A DNA stretch of 38,603 nt, taken from NCBI RefSeq assembly GCF_902499135.1, contig NZ_CABVPR010000057.1:1-38603 (forward strand), given 5' to 3'. The notes below the pieces were generated by a model. It saw only the letters and a program-made list of their open reading frames with translations. It did no database searches and was not told the DNA's origin. Shown in pieces: positions 13,947 to 23,590 of this stretch. Each line of letters begins with the position of its first letter. Position 1 is the stretch's first letter. The DNA is from Burkholderia dolosa. Its GTDB lineage: Bacteria > Pseudomonadota > Gammaproteobacteria > Burkholderiales > Burkholderiaceae. The position numbers and the translations under genes are program-made.

Positions 13947-14855
13947 ATGACGACACCTTTTGCCACCGTTCGCGACCTGTTGCGCTATGCGGTCACGCGC
14001 TTCTCGAAGGCGAAGCTCGCGTTCGGCCACGGCTCCGACAACGCGTACGACGAAGCCGCGTACCTCGTGCTGCATACGCTCGATCTGCCGCTCGACACGC
14101 TCGAGCCGTTCCTCGACGCGCGCCTGCTGCCCGACGAGATCGCGGCCGTGCTCGCCGTGATCGAGCGGCGCGCGACCGAACGCGTGCCGGCCGCGTACCT
14201 CACGCATGAGGCGTGGATGCACGGCCACCGCTTCTACGTCGACGAACGCGTGATCGTGCCGCGCTCGTTCATCGGCGAACTGCTCGACGACGGGCTGCAG
14301 CCGTATGTCGCCGATCCCGAGCAGGTCGGCGCGGTGCTCGAGCTGTGCACGGGCTCCGGCTGCCTCGCGATCCTCGCGGCGAGCGCATTCCCGAACGCCG
14401 AGATCGATGCGGTCGATCTCTCCGCCGACGCACTGCAGGTCGCTGAAATCAACGTGCGCGACTACGGCCTCGAAGACCGCATCTCGCTGCATCGCGGCGA
14501 CCTGTACGCGCCGCTGCCCGCATTGCGCACGCAACCGGGCGCGCGCTACGACGTGATCCTGTCGAATCCGCCGTACGTCAATGCCGCGTCGATGGCCGCG
14601 CTGCCGCCCGAATACCGGCACGAGCCGGAGATGGCGCTCGCCGGCGGCGACGACGGGATGGACATCGTGCGACGCATCGTCGCCGAAGCGCACAACTGGC
14701 TGCACGACGACGGCGTGCTCGTCGTCGAGATCGGCAACGAGCGCGAGCACGTCGAAGCCGCGTTCGGCGGCCTCGCGCTCACGTGGCTGCCGACCAGCGC
14801 CGGCGATGACGCCGTGTTCCTGATCCAGGCGTCGGACCTGCCGCGCAAGGGCTGA
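13947..14855 (+). CDS. prmB: 50S ribosomal protein L3 glutamine methyltransferase PrmB
   Basis: SAM-dependent enzyme that methylates a glutamine of ribosomal protein L3. The 302-residue product has the N-terminal domain of the PrmB/PrmC family (GHGSDNAYDEAAYLVLHTL), YLTHEAWMHGHRFYVDERVIVPRS, the SAM-binding loop ELCTGSGCLAI (about residues 131-141) and the glutamine-binding NPPY (about residue 207). Two starts are possible. The ATG at 13935 overlaps the dapE stop, but the ATG at 13947 has GGAG six bases upstream and I prefer it; the difference is four residues. Confidence 0.93.
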   Translation: MTTPFATVRDLLRYAVTRFSKAKLAFGHGSDNAYDEAAYLVLHTLDLPLDTLEPFLDARLLPDEIAAVLAVIERRATERVPAAYLTHEAWMHGHRFYVDERVIVPRSFIGELLDDGLQPYVADPEQVGAVLELCTGSGCLAILAASAFPNAEIDAVDLSADALQVAEINVRDYGLEDRISLHRGDLYAPLPALRTQPGARYDVILSNPPYVNAASMAALPPEYRHEPEMALAGGDDGMDIVRRIVAEAHNWLHDDGVLVVEIGNEREHVEAAFGGLALTWLPTSAGDDAVFLIQASDLPRKG

Positions 14856-14873
14856 CGGCGCGCCGCATGCCGG

Positions 14874-14901
14874 CCGTGCGGCGCCCCGCTGCGCCGCACG
14901 G
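14874..14901 (+). terminator. Strong hairpin after prmB, possible terminator
   Basis: An 11-bp perfect inverted repeat (CCGTGCGGCGC / GCGCCGCACGG) with a 6-base loop follows the prmB stop. It is not followed by a T run, so it may be a transcript-stabilising stem or a weak terminator. Confidence 0.4.
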
Positions 14902-14963
14902 TTCGGTAAGATGCGCGTACGCGGCCGCCGCGCCGCACGACTTCAGGAGTCCGTCACGCGCCT

Positions 14964-16412
14964 ATGACCCTCGACTGGCTACATCTCGGCACGCTGATCC
15001 TGGCCGTCCACGTGCTCGGGATCGCCGCGGCATGCCACGCGATCATGAACACGCGCACGTCGCAAGGCGCGATCGCGTGGGCCGTGTCGCTCACCGCGAT
15101 GCCGTACCTGACGCTCGTCCCGTACCTGTTCCTCGGCCGCAGCAAGTTCTCCGGCTACGTCGACGCGCGACGCCACGAGACGGAAGCATTGCGCACGCAT
15201 ACGCCGCGTGCGCGATGGCGCGACGCCGACGCCACCGACGGGCCGGCCGCCGAAGCGCTCGGCCAGGCCGCGGTGCTCGCGCTGACGCGGCTCGGCGGCA
15301 TGCCGTTCGTCGGCGGCAACGCGGTGCGCACGCTCGTGAACGGCGAAGCGACGTTCGCGGCGATTCTCGCCGCAATCGACGACGCACGCGATTACGTGGT
15401 CGTGCAGTTCTTCATCGTGCGCGACGATGCGCTCGGCCGCATGCTGCGCGATTCGCTGCTCGCGCGCGCAGCCGCCGGCGTGCGCTGCTATCTGCTGTAC
15501 GACAGCATCGGCAGCTTCGATCTGCCGTCCAGCTATGTCGACGCGCTGCGCAAAGGCGGCGTCGACGTTCATCCGTTCGCGACGCACCGCAAGTTCGTGA
15601 ACCGCTTCCAGCTCAACTTCCGCAACCACCGGAAGATCGTCGTGGTCGACGGCAAACGTGCGTTCGTCGGCGGACACAACGTCGGCGTCGAATATCTGGG
15701 CGCGAATGCGCGGCTCGCGCCGTGGCGCGACACGCACATCGAGATATGCGGGCCGGTCGTCGCCAGCATCCAGTACGTGTTCGCGGAAGACTGGCACTGG
15801 GCGACGCAGACGCTGCCGCCGATGGCGCCCGCGCTGCCGGCACCGCCCGACGCCGGCGACTGCTCGATGCATTGCCTCGCGGTGCCGATGGGCCCGGCCG
15901 ACAAACAGGAAACCGGCTCGCTGTTCTTCGTCGAGGCGATCAACGCCGCGCGCGAGCGCGTGTGGATCACGACGCCGTATCTGATACCCGACGAAGCGGT
16001 GATCGCCGCGTTGAAGCTCGCGGTGATGCGTGGCGTCGACGTGCGCATCCTGATCCCGAGCCGGCGCGATCACTACGTCGTGTTCGAGGCGTCGAAGCTC
16101 TATGCGCGCGATCTCGTCGACGCCGGCGTCCGGGTGTTCCGCTATCGGCCGGGCTTTCTGCACCAGAAGGTCGTGCTGATCGATCGCGTCGCCGCCGCGG
16201 TCGGCAGCGCGAATCTGGACAACCGCTCGTTCCGGCTCAATTTCGAGATCATGGTGCTGACCGTCGATCGCACGTTCGCCGCCGAAGTCGCTGCGATGCT
16301 CGACGCCGACTTCGCGCAAGCGTACGAAGTCGATTCGAACGAGTACCGGCGCTCGCCGGCATGGCGGCGGATCGCGATGCACGTCGCACGGCTGTTCGCG
16401 CCGATTCTGTAG
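14964..16412 (+). CDS. cls: Cardiolipin synthase (phospholipase D family)
   Basis: Membrane enzyme that joins two phosphatidylglycerol molecules into cardiolipin. The 482-residue protein has two N-terminal membrane helices (residues about 8-25 and 35-55) and two HxKxxxxD motifs: HRKIVVVD (His about 221) and HQKVVLID (His about 400), followed by GSANLDNRSFRLNFE. Architecture and length match ClsA. It follows prmB after 108 bases, with a hairpin between them, so it may have its own promoter; TAAGAT at 14907-14912 is a possible -10. Confidence 0.94.
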   Translation: MTLDWLHLGTLILAVHVLGIAAACHAIMNTRTSQGAIAWAVSLTAMPYLTLVPYLFLGRSKFSGYVDARRHETEALRTHTPRARWRDADATDGPAAEALGQAAVLALTRLGGMPFVGGNAVRTLVNGEATFAAILAAIDDARDYVVVQFFIVRDDALGRMLRDSLLARAAAGVRCYLLYDSIGSFDLPSSYVDALRKGGVDVHPFATHRKFVNRFQLNFRNHRKIVVVDGKRAFVGGHNVGVEYLGANARLAPWRDTHIEICGPVVASIQYVFAEDWHWATQTLPPMAPALPAPPDAGDCSMHCLAVPMGPADKQETGSLFFVEAINAARERVWITTPYLIPDEAVIAALKLAVMRGVDVRILIPSRRDHYVVFEASKLYARDLVDAGVRVFRYRPGFLHQKVVLIDRVAAAVGSANLDNRSFRLNFEIMVLTVDRTFAAEVAAMLDADFAQAYEVDSNEYRRSPAWRRIAMHVARLFAPIL

Positions 16413-16426
16413 CGGCCGCGCCGCCG

Positions 16427-16906
16427 CTACAGCAGCTTTTCGATATCGGCGGCGATCTCCTCCGGCTTCGTCGACGGCGCGTAGCGCTTGACGATCCGCC
16501 CTTCGCGGTCGATCAGGAACTTCGTGAAATTCCACTTGATCGCCTTCAGGCCGAGAATGCCGGGCGCCTCGTCGGTCAGGTAGCGATACAGCGGATGCGC
16601 ATGCTCGCCCTTCACGTCGATCTTCGCGAACATCGGAAACGTGACGCCGTAGTTGCGCTCGCAGAACGCGCCGATCTGCGCGGCATCGCCCGGCTCCTGC
16701 TTGCCGAACTGATTGCACGGAAACCCGAGCACGAAGAAGCCGCGCGCCGCGTACTGGTCGTACAGCTTCTGCAGGCCCGCGTACTGCGGCGTGAACCCGC
16801 ACTCGCTCGCGGTATTGACGATCAGCAGCACCTTGCCGCGATACGCGTCGAGCGATGTCGGCGCGCCGGCAAGCGTCTGTACGTCGAACGAATACAGCTT
16901 GGACAT
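16427..16906 (-). CDS. Glutathione peroxidase (cysteine type)
   Basis: Thiol peroxidase of 159 residues that reduces hydroperoxides. It has the catalytic cysteine in [12 protein letters not shown] (Cys36) where animal enzymes have selenocysteine, the glutamine in [10 protein letters not shown] and the WNFTKF motif that complete the active site. I chose the ATG at 16906 because AGGAG lies six bases upstream; the frame extends far beyond it without family sequence. Bacterial Cys-type members often use thioredoxin rather than glutathione, so the reductant is uncertain. It converges with cls (14 bases apart) and diverges from the ABC-F gene. Confidence 0.94.
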   Translation of the reverse strand: MSKLYSFDVQTLAGAPTSLDAYRGKVLLIVNTASECGFTPQYAGLQKLYDQYAARGFFVLGFPCNQFGKQEPGDAAQIGAFCERNYGVTFPMFAKIDVKGEHAHPLYRYLTDEAPGILGLKAIKWNFTKFLIDREGRIVKRYAPSTKPEEIAADIEKLL

Positions 16907-17019
16907 CGGGCACTCCTTCAATGAGACGTGATGAACCGGATCGACGTGGAGTCTAGGCGAAATCGACGCGTCGCGACATTGGCCGAACGGCCGACGCCCG
17001 GCGCGAGCGGCACGCAGTC

Positions 17020-17025
17020 TAGAAT
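17020..17025 (+). promoter_or_regulatory. Candidate -10 box for the yheS-like gene
   Basis: TAGAAT matches five of six bases of the sigma-70 -10 consensus and lies 26 bases before the GTG start in the divergent gap with the peroxidase gene. No convincing -35 is visible. Confidence 0.3.
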
Positions 17026-17051
17026 AGCGGTTTTGCCCAGCCATTTCCGCC

Positions 17052-18887
17052 GTGATCCGTTTCAACCAGTTCAGCCTCGCGCGCGGCACCAAGCCGCTGT
17101 TCGACTCGGCGTCGTTCGTGCTCAATCCCGGCGAGAAAGCCGGCCTGATCGGCGCGAACGGTGCCGGCAAGTCGACGCTGTTCGCCGTGCTGCGCGGCGA
17201 GCTGCATCCCGACGCCGGCGATTTCTCGATGCCGCCGTCTTGGCGGATTGCCCACGTCTCGCAGGAAACGCCGGCCGTCGATCGGTCGGCGCTCGACTAC
17301 ACGCTCGACGGCGACGCCGCGCTTCGCGACATCGAAGCGCGCATCGCCGCCGCTTCGGCCGCCCACGACGGCGCGGCCGAAGCCGACGCGCATGCGGCGT
17401 TCGCGGACGCCGACGGCTATACCGCGCCCGCGCGCGCGCAGGCGCTGCTGCTCGGCCTCGGCTTCACGCTCGCGCAGACGCGCGAGCCGGTCGCGAGCTT
17501 CTCGGGCGGCTGGCGCATGCGCCTGAACCTCGCGCAGGCGCTGATGTGCCGCTCCGATCTGCTGCTGCTCGACGAGCCGACGAACCACCTCGATCTCGAC
17601 GCGATCGTCTGGCTCGAAGACTGGCTGCACCGCTACGCCGGCACGCTGGTCGTGATCTCGCACGACCGCGAATTCCTCGACTCGATCTGCAACGTCACGC
17701 TGCATCTGGAAAACCGTCAGGTGAAGCGGTACGGCGGCAACTACTCGCAGTTCGAAGTGCTGCGTGCGCAGCAGCTCGCGCTGCAGCAGAGCGCGTACGA
17801 AAAGCAGCGCAAGACGATCGAGCATCTGCAGAGCTTCGTCGATCGCTTCAAGGCCAAGGCCACCAAGGCACGGCAGGCGCAAAGCCGGATGAAGGCGCTG
17901 GAGAAGATGGAGCGGATCGCGCCTGCGCATATTGCGTCGCCGTTCACGTTCGAGTTCCGCACGCCCGACGCGGCGCCCAATCCGATGATGGTGATGGAAG
18001 ACGTCCGCTGCGGCTATCGCGCCGACGACGGCACGGAAATCCCGATCGTCGAGCGCGTCGCGCTGTCGATCCAGAACGGGCAGCGCATCGGCCTGCTCGG
18101 TGCGAACGGCCAGGGCAAGTCGACGCTGATCAAGACGCTGGCCGGCACGCTCGCGCCGCTGTCCGGCCACGTGCGCGAGGGCAAGGGGCTGACGATCGGC
18201 TATTTCGCGCAGCACCAGCTGGAGACGCTGCGAGAGGACGATTCGCCGCTCGCGCATCTGGCGCGGCTCGCGCCCGACACGCGTGAACAGGAGCTGCGCG
18301 ACTTTCTCGGCGGCTTCAACTTCTCGGGCGACATGGCGACGAGCGCGACCGGTCCGTTCTCGGGCGGCGAGAAAGCACGTCTCGCGCTTGCGCTGATCAT
18401 CTGGCAGAAGCCGAACCTGCTGCTGCTCGACGAACCGACGAACCACCTCGATCTCGAAACGCGCCACGCGCTGACGATGGCGCTCGCGCAGTTCGACGGC
18501 ACGCTGATACTCGTGTCGCACGATCGCCACCTGCTGCGCGCGACGACCGATCAGTTCATGCTCGTCGCGAACCATCGGCTGCAGCCGTTCGACGGCGACC
18601 TCGACGATTACCGCGACTGGCTGCTGCAGCACGCGGCCGAGCAGCGCGCAGCCGCGAAGGCCGACGGCGCGACGGCGGCGACGGCTGGCACGGGCGCGGC
18701 GAGCGCAAACCGCAAGGATCAGAAGCGTCAGTCAGGCCGCGGAAGAGCGCCAGCGGCTGTCGCAGTTGAAGAAGCCGCTGCAGACACGAATCGCGAAGCT
18801 GGAAAAGGAAATGGAGACGCTGCACGCCGAGAAGACGCGCCTCGACGCATTCGTCGCCGATCCGGCGAGCTACGACGCAGCGCGTAA
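17052..18887 (+). CDS. yheS: ABC-F family ATPase, YheS-type, frameshifted near the C-terminus
   Basis: Ribosome-associated ABC-F ATPase with two nucleotide-binding domains and no membrane part. Domain 1 has Walker [10 protein letters not shown], signature [16 protein letters not shown] and [15 protein letters not shown]; the inter-domain linker follows ([19 protein letters not shown]); domain 2 has [18 protein letters not shown] and a second [14 protein letters not shown]. The start is the GTG at 17052 (product [12 protein letters not shown]). At 18728-18735 the base run TCAGTCAG is a tandem duplication. After codon 560 the frame reads about 51 residues of basic low-complexity sequence and stops at 18887, whereas the family C-terminal coiled coil is encoded in the +1 frame down to 18996. 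Removing one TCAG restores a 646-residue protein. Both ATPase domains are intact, so partial function is possible. Confidence 0.9.
   Translation: MIRFNQFSLARGTKPLFDSASFVLNPGEKAGLIGANGAGKSTLFAVLRGELHPDAGDFSMPPSWRIAHVSQETPAVDRSALDYTLDGDAALRDIEARIAAASAAHDGAAEADAHAAFADADGYTAPARAQALLLGLGFTLAQTREPVASFSGGWRMRLNLAQALMCRSDLLLLDEPTNHLDLDAIVWLEDWLHRYAGTLVVISHDREFLDSICNVTLHLENRQVKRYGGNYSQFEVLRAQQLALQQSAYEKQRKTIEHLQSFVDRFKAKATKARQAQSRMKALEKMERIAPAHIASPFTFEFRTPDAAPNPMMVMEDVRCGYRADDGTEIPIVERVALSIQNGQRIGLLGANGQGKSTLIKTLAGTLAPLSGHVREGKGLTIGYFAQHQLETLREDDSPLAHLARLAPDTREQELRDFLGGFNFSGDMATSATGPFSGGEKARLALALIIWQKPNLLLLDEPTNHLDLETRHALTMALAQFDGTLILVSHDRHLLRATTDQFMLVANHRLQPFDGDLDDYRDWLLQHAAEQRAAAKADGATAATAGTGAASANRKDQKRQSGRGRAPAAVAVEEAAADTNREAGKGNGDAARREDAPRRIRRRSGELRRSA
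18728..18735 (+). repeat. TCAG tandem duplication causing a frameshift
   Basis: CG-TCAG-TCAG-GCCGCG interrupts the yheS-like frame after the conserved KDQKRQ. With a single TCAG the codons read on as [16 protein letters not shown], which matches the expected start of the C-terminal coiled coil. This can be a real mutation, a phase-variable site, or a sequencing or assembly error. Confidence 0.85.
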
Positions 18888-18996
18888 GGCCGAGCTGACC
18901 GATGCGATCCGCAAGCTCGCGGACGTCAACGCGCGGCTCGAAACGGTCGAAGCCGACTGGCTCGTCGCGCAGGAGGCGCTCGAGCAGATCGGCTGA
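18736..18996 (+). pseudogene. Out-of-frame C-terminal coiled coil of the YheS-type protein
   Basis: The frame displaced by the upstream 4-bp duplication encodes 86 residues ([20 protein letters not shown], then a Lys/Glu/Leu/Ala-rich coiled coil with [20 protein letters not shown] and EADWLVAQEALEQIG). It has the length and pattern of the YheS tail (in E. coli: KDQKRREAEL, then RIARLEKEMEKL-like heptads). It is not a separate gene: no ribosome binding site is present and its only nearby start is a TTG at 18766. Confidence 0.85.
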
Positions 18997-19136
18997 GCGG
19001 CGCAATTCGAAGCGCGCCGCCGACACGCGGCGTAGGCGTCGTCGGCGGCGGACGGATCGCCTGCTTCGTGCGTCGGCCCTATTCAACCCGTTCCACCCGT
19101 CCGAGGGCGGTTCCGGCGCCGATCACGCCCGCCGAC

Positions 19137-19403
19137 TCAACGCCGCGGTAACGTGTCGCGCGGCATCTGCTCATCGTCGTCCATCAGATGGCGGCGTCCT
19201 TCGGTCGGCCGGCGGATCGCCGCGACGACTTCCGCTTCCGTCACGTGTTCCGACACCACACGGCGTGCGAGCCGCCCTTCGCCGTCGATCCATTCGACGA
19301 TCCGGCATCCGCCGCCCCATGGCTGGCGAATCGGCTCCGACACGCGGCAGCCGCGCAGGTTGTAAAGGCGTCCGCTCGGCGCTTCCCCATACTGTTTCAA
19401 CAT
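19137..19403 (-). CDS. Small protein of unknown function
   Basis: I do not recognise this 88-residue protein. It has no membrane helix and no signal peptide. A central block PWGGGCRIVEWIDGEGRLARRVV looks like a small beta-rich domain, followed by a short helix (TEAEVVAAIRR) and a charged tail. The start at 19403 has an AGGGA-type ribosome binding site about five bases upstream; an ATG ten codons earlier (19433) lacks one. It lies downstream of radA in the same orientation, 144 bp away, and converges with the yheS-like gene. Confidence 0.65.
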   Translation of the reverse strand: MLKQYGEAPSGRLYNLRGCRVSEPIRQPWGGGCRIVEWIDGEGRLARRVVSEHVTEAEVVAAIRRPTEGRRHLMDDDEQMPRDTLPRR

Positions 19404-19547
19404 AGGTTCCCTTCGCATTGCACGCTTCGACAATCCGGCAAAGGATAGGGAAAAGCGATGTCCGGCGGGTTACAGACGCCTACATGTCGTTTACAGCGGT
19501 TTACCGCGCAGATCGTCGCGGCCGATGCACGCGCGGGCCGCGCCGGC

Positions 19548-20924
19548 TCACTCGAGATCGCGCACGCGATCGATCGCCTGCTCGATCCGTTCGACGGCCA
19601 TCACGTTCAGGCCGTCGATCGGCTGCTTCGGCGCGTTCGCCTTCGGAATCAGCGCGGCCGTGAAGCCGAGCTTCGCGGCTTCGCGCAGCCGCTCCTGGCC
19701 GCGCGGAGACGGCCGGATCTCGCCCGCCAGGCCGACTTCGCCGAACACGATCAGCCCCTTCGGCAGCGCCTTGTTGCGCATCGACGAGTGGATCGCGAGC
19801 AGCACCGCGAGATCGGCGGCCGGCTCGGTAATCTTCACGCCGCCGACCGCATTCAGGAACACGTCCTGATCGAAGCACGCGATGCCCGCATGCCGGTGCA
19901 GCACGGCGAGCAGCATCGCGAGCCGGTTCTGCTCGAGGCCGACTGCGAGCCGACGCGGATTCGGCACGTGCGCCGTATCGACGAGCGCCTGGATTTCGAC
20001 GAGCAGCGGCCGCGTGCCTTCCTGCGTGACGAGCACGCACGAACCCGGCACGACCTGTTCGTGCTGCGACAGGAACAGCGCGGACGGATTCGCGACGCCG
20101 CGCAGCCCGCGCTCGGTCATCGCGAACACGCCGAGCTCGTTGACCGCGCCGAAACGGTTCTTGAACGCGCGCACGAGCCGGAACGACGAATGCGTGTCGC
20201 CTTCGAAATACAGCACGGTGTCGACGATGTGCTCGAGCACGCGCGGGCCGGCGAGATTGCCCTCCTTCGTCACGTGCCCGACCATGATGATCGCGGTGCC
20301 CGACTGCTTCGCGATGCGCGTGAGCTGCGCCGCGCATTCGCGCACCTGCGCGACCGAGCCGGGCGCCGACGTGAGCGCCTCCGAATAGACGGTCTGGATC
20401 GAGTCGACGACGGCCACGTCCGGCCGCTCCGCGTCGATCGCGGCCTGGATCTTCTCGAGCTGGATCTCGGCGAGCAGCTTCAATTCGGCGGCCGGCGCGC
20501 CGCCTTCGAGCAGCGCGAGCCGTTGCGCGCGCAACGCGATCTGCGCGGCCGATTCCTCGCCGCTGATGTAGAGTGCGCGCCGTTCGTTCGCGATGTCCGC
20601 GAGCGACTGCAGCAGCAGCGTCGACTTGCCGATGCCCGGGTCGCCGCCGATCAGCACGACGCCGCCCGCGACGAGGCCGCCGCCGAGCACGCGGTCGAAT
20701 TCGCCGATGCCGGTGGAAAAGCGCGGCACGTCGGCCGCTTCGATGTCGACGAGGCGCTGCACGGGCGCGCGCTTCGCGAGCGACTGGAACCGATGGGCGG
20801 ACGGCGACTCGGCGACCGACTCGACCAGCGTATTCCACGCGTGACAGGACGGACACTGTCCCTGCCATTTCGGCGTCTGCCCGCCGCATTCGGTGCAGAC
20901 GTAGACGGTTTTCTGTTTGGCCAC
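19548..20924 (-). CDS. radA: DNA repair protein RadA
   Basis: RecA-like branch-migration ATPase that acts in recombination repair. The 458-residue protein has an N-terminal zinc finger (CTECGGQTPKWQGQCPSC, residues 10-27), Walker A GGDPGIGKST near residue 100, the RadA-specific KNRFG motif (about residues 255-259), and a C-terminal Lon-like domain (GGVKITEPAADLAVLLAI, GEVGLAGEIRP). It starts 11 bases after the alr stop, so the two form an operon. Confidence 0.97.
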   Translation of the reverse strand: MAKQKTVYVCTECGGQTPKWQGQCPSCHAWNTLVESVAESPSAHRFQSLAKRAPVQRLVDIEAADVPRFSTGIGEFDRVLGGGLVAGGVVLIGGDPGIGKSTLLLQSLADIANERRALYISGEESAAQIALRAQRLALLEGGAPAAELKLLAEIQLEKIQAAIDAERPDVAVVDSIQTVYSEALTSAPGSVAQVRECAAQLTRIAKQSGTAIIMVGHVTKEGNLAGPRVLEHIVDTVLYFEGDTHSSFRLVRAFKNRFGAVNELGVFAMTERGLRGVANPSALFLSQHEQVVPGSCVLVTQEGTRPLLVEIQALVDTAHVPNPRRLAVGLEQNRLAMLLAVLHRHAGIACFDQDVFLNAVGGVKITEPAADLAVLLAIHSSMRNKALPKGLIVFGEVGLAGEIRPSPRGQERLREAAKLGFTAALIPKANAPKQPIDGLNVMAVERIEQAIDRVRDLE

Positions 20925-20935
20925 GCGCGACGCCC

Positions 20936-22006
20936 TTACTCAGCGCGCACCGGCACGCGGGCGGCGACCGCGCACATGAGCTCGTATCCGATCGTGCCGC
21001 AATGGCGCGCGACGTCGTCGATCGGCAGCGCGTTGCCCCACAGCTCGACACGCGCGCCGACGCCGGCCTGCGGGCACGGGGTCAGGTCGACGGTGATCAT
21101 GTCCATCGACACGCGCCCGACGATCCGCGTCCGAATTCCGTCGACGATCACCGGCGTGCCTTCCGGCGCGACACGCGGATAGCCGTCCGCATAGCCGCAC
21201 GCGACGACGCCGATGCGCATCGGCGCCTGCGCGGAAAACGTCGAGCCGTAGCCGATCGACTGCCCCTTCGCGATCGACTGCACGGCGATCAGCTCGGACG
21301 CGAGCGTCATCGCGGGCTTCAGCCCCGTGTCGGCGATATCCGACGACAACCCGGACGGCGACGCGCCGTACAGCACGATCCCCGGCCGCACCCAGTCGAA
21401 ATGCGTGTCCGGATGCCACAGCACGGCGGCCGAATTCGCGAGGCAGCGCGTGCCGGCAATGTTTTCCGCACCACGCTCGAACGTCGCGAGCTGCTCGGCG
21501 ACGCCGCGCTCGTTGTCGGCATCCGAAAAATGGGTCATCAACGTGATCTGGCCGATGCCGGGGCACGCACGCGCGCGCTCCCACGCGGCGCGGTACTTCT
21601 CGGGCGAGTAGCCGAGCCGGTTCATTCCGCTGTTCATCTTCAGCTGCACGTTGACCGGCTTCGACAGCCGCGCGGTTTCCAGCATCCGCATCTGCTCGTC
21701 GTTGTGGACGGTCGTCGTCAGGCTGTAGCGGTCGATCACGTCGATGTCGGTCGACCGGAAAAAGCCTTCGAGCAGCAGGATCGGGCCGGCCCAGCCGAGC
21801 TCGCGCAGCTTCACGGCCTCGTCGAGATCGAGCAGCCCGAAGCCGTCGGTGCCGCGCAGGCCGGGGAACACGCGCGCGAGCCCGTGTCCGTACGCATTCG
21901 CCTTGACGACCGCCCAGACCTTGGACGGGCCGGCAAATCGGCGGACGACGGAGAGATTGTTCGCGAGAGCGGCGGTATGGATGGTGGCGGAGATCGGGCG
22001 CGGCAT
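20936..22006 (-). CDS. alr: Alanine racemase
   Basis: PLP enzyme that interconverts L- and D-alanine for peptidoglycan. The 356-residue protein has the PLP lysine in [10 protein letters not shown] (Lys35), the catalytic tyrosine region [27 protein letters not shown], and the C-terminal beta domain containing [13 protein letters not shown]. It is the first gene of the alr-radA pair and is divergent from lplT. The sequence does not show whether it is the biosynthetic (Alr) or catabolic (DadX) paralogue; no dadA is nearby. Confidence 0.95.
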   Translation of the reverse strand: MPRPISATIHTAALANNLSVVRRFAGPSKVWAVVKANAYGHGLARVFPGLRGTDGFGLLDLDEAVKLRELGWAGPILLLEGFFRSTDIDVIDRYSLTTTVHNDEQMRMLETARLSKPVNVQLKMNSGMNRLGYSPEKYRAAWERARACPGIGQITLMTHFSDADNERGVAEQLATFERGAENIAGTRCLANSAAVLWHPDTHFDWVRPGIVLYGASPSGLSSDIADTGLKPAMTLASELIAVQSIAKGQSIGYGSTFSAQAPMRIGVVACGYADGYPRVAPEGTPVIVDGIRTRIVGRVSMDMITVDLTPCPQAGVGARVELWGNALPIDDVARHCGTIGYELMCAVAARVPVRAE

Positions 22007-22126
22007 GGGAAATTTACGTAAAGACGCTTGCGAATCATCAGCTTACTGCGCCTTTTGAGCACCGAAGCCGACAATTGGCGGAGCGATCGGGGAATCTTGC
22101 TAGTCCGAACTGCCGTATTTTCGTGT

Positions 22127-22132
22127 TATAAA
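22127..22132 (+). promoter_or_regulatory. Candidate -10 box for lplT
   Basis: TATAAA lies about 92 bases before the lplT ATG in the 218-bp divergent gap with alr. The surrounding 22110-22160 is AT-richer than its neighbours. No -35 at the right distance is convincing (TTGCTA at 22097 is 24 bases away). Confidence 0.3.
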
Positions 22133-22224
22133 GCCGTGCGCACAACCCATTTCGAACGGAATAAGCCGATCGCATACCTGGCGGCCTACGCGGCCCTGCC
22201 GCAGCGACGAAAGCATCGCATCAG

Positions 22225-23532
22225 ATGAAAAAAGGTTTTTACACCATCATGGCCGCGCAGTTTTTCTCGTCGCTGGCCGACAATGCGCTTCTCATCGCCG
22301 CCATCGCCCTGCTGAAAGACCTTCACGCTCCCAACTGGATGACACCGCTGCTCAAGCTGTTCTTCGTGTTGTCCTATGTGGTGCTGGCCGCCTATGTCGG
22401 TGCGTTCGCCGATTCGCGGCCGAAGGGCCGCGTGATGTTCATCACGAACTCGATCAAGGTCGTCGGCTGCCTGATCATGCTCGTCGGCGCGCATCCGCTG
22501 ATCGCATACGGAATCGTCGGGTTCGGCGCCGCCGCCTATTCGCCCGCGAAATACGGGATTCTGACCGAGCTGTTGCCCGCCGACCGGCTCGTCGCCGCGA
22601 ACGGCTGGATCGAAGGCACGACCGTCAGCTCGATCATTCTCGGCACCGTGCTCGGCGGCGCGCTGATCAGCCCGCACATCGCCGCGCACGTGATCGCGCA
22701 CACGCCGTCGTGGGTCAATACGCCGGCGGAATCGGCGATGGCGATCATCATGGCGATCTACGTGGTCGCCGCGCTGTTCAATCTGCGCATTCCCGATACC
22801 GGTGCGCGCTATCCGAAGCAGGAGCGCGGCCCCGTCAAGCTCGTCACCGATTTCGCCGACTGCTTCATGGTGCTGTGGCGCGACAAGCTCGGCCAGATCT
22901 CGCTCGCGGGCACGACGCTGTTCTGGGGGGCGGGCGCGACGCTGCAGTTCATCGTGCTGAAGTGGGCCGAGGTGTCGCTCGGCATGACGCTGTCCGAAGG
23001 CGCGATCCTGCAGGCCGTGGTCGCGGTCGGCGTCGCGGGCGGCGCGATCGCCGCCGCAGGCCGGATCCCGCTGAAGAAGTCGCTGACCGTGCTGCCCGTC
23101 GGCATCGTGATGAGCATCGCGGTGATGCTGATGGCGTTCTACACGCGCGACCTGTTCCCCGCCCATTGGGCGCTGCACGTCGGACACGTGCGGCTGCCGG
23201 TGTACCTGATCGTCGCGTACATCTTCCTGATCGGCGTCGGCGCGCTGTCCGGCTATTTCGTCGTTCCGATGAATGCGCTGCTGCAGCATCGCGGGCACGT
23301 GCTGCTGTCGGCCGGACACTCGATCGCCGTGCAGAACTTCAACGAGAACCTGTCGGTGCTCGTGATGCTGTGCCTGTATGCGATGCTCGTGTGGCTCGAC
23401 GTGCCGGTCGGCGTCGTGATCGTGCTGTTCGGCACGTTCGTGTGCCTGACCATGTGGCTCGTGATGCGCCGCCATCAGGCGAACCAGCGCCAGTTCGACT
23501 CGGTCGCGCTGATCGGCGAGTCGAGGCACTGA
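22225..23532 (+). CDS. lplT: Lysophospholipid transporter LplT
   Basis: Major-facilitator-type inner-membrane flippase of 435 residues with about 12 hydrophobic helices. The N-terminus (MKKGFYTIMAAQFFSSLADNA), the motif GAAAYSPAKYGILTELLP and the late PMNALLQHRG, NFNENLSVL segments are characteristic of LplT. The protein returns lysophospholipids to the inner leaflet for re-acylation. In enterobacteria it is next to aas; here thiD follows after 58 bases and no aas gene is present. Confidence 0.93.
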   Translation: MKKGFYTIMAAQFFSSLADNALLIAAIALLKDLHAPNWMTPLLKLFFVLSYVVLAAYVGAFADSRPKGRVMFITNSIKVVGCLIMLVGAHPLIAYGIVGFGAAAYSPAKYGILTELLPADRLVAANGWIEGTTVSSIILGTVLGGALISPHIAAHVIAHTPSWVNTPAESAMAIIMAIYVVAALFNLRIPDTGARYPKQERGPVKLVTDFADCFMVLWRDKLGQISLAGTTLFWGAGATLQFIVLKWAEVSLGMTLSEGAILQAVVAVGVAGGAIAAAGRIPLKKSLTVLPVGIVMSIAVMLMAFYTRDLFPAHWALHVGHVRLPVYLIVAYIFLIGVGALSGYFVVPMNALLQHRGHVLLSAGHSIAVQNFNENLSVLVMLCLYAMLVWLDVPVGVVIVLFGTFVCLTMWLVMRRHQANQRQFDSVALIGESRH

Positions 23533-23590
23533 CGCTGCCCTTTTCGTTTCCGTCCGTCGGCGCCGGCTTTCGAGGCGGCGCCTCGCCATC

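Noticed and set aside
18766-18996. Separate small coiled-coil gene with a TTG start
   Set aside because: It has no ribosome binding site and is the displaced C-terminus of the upstream ABC-F protein.
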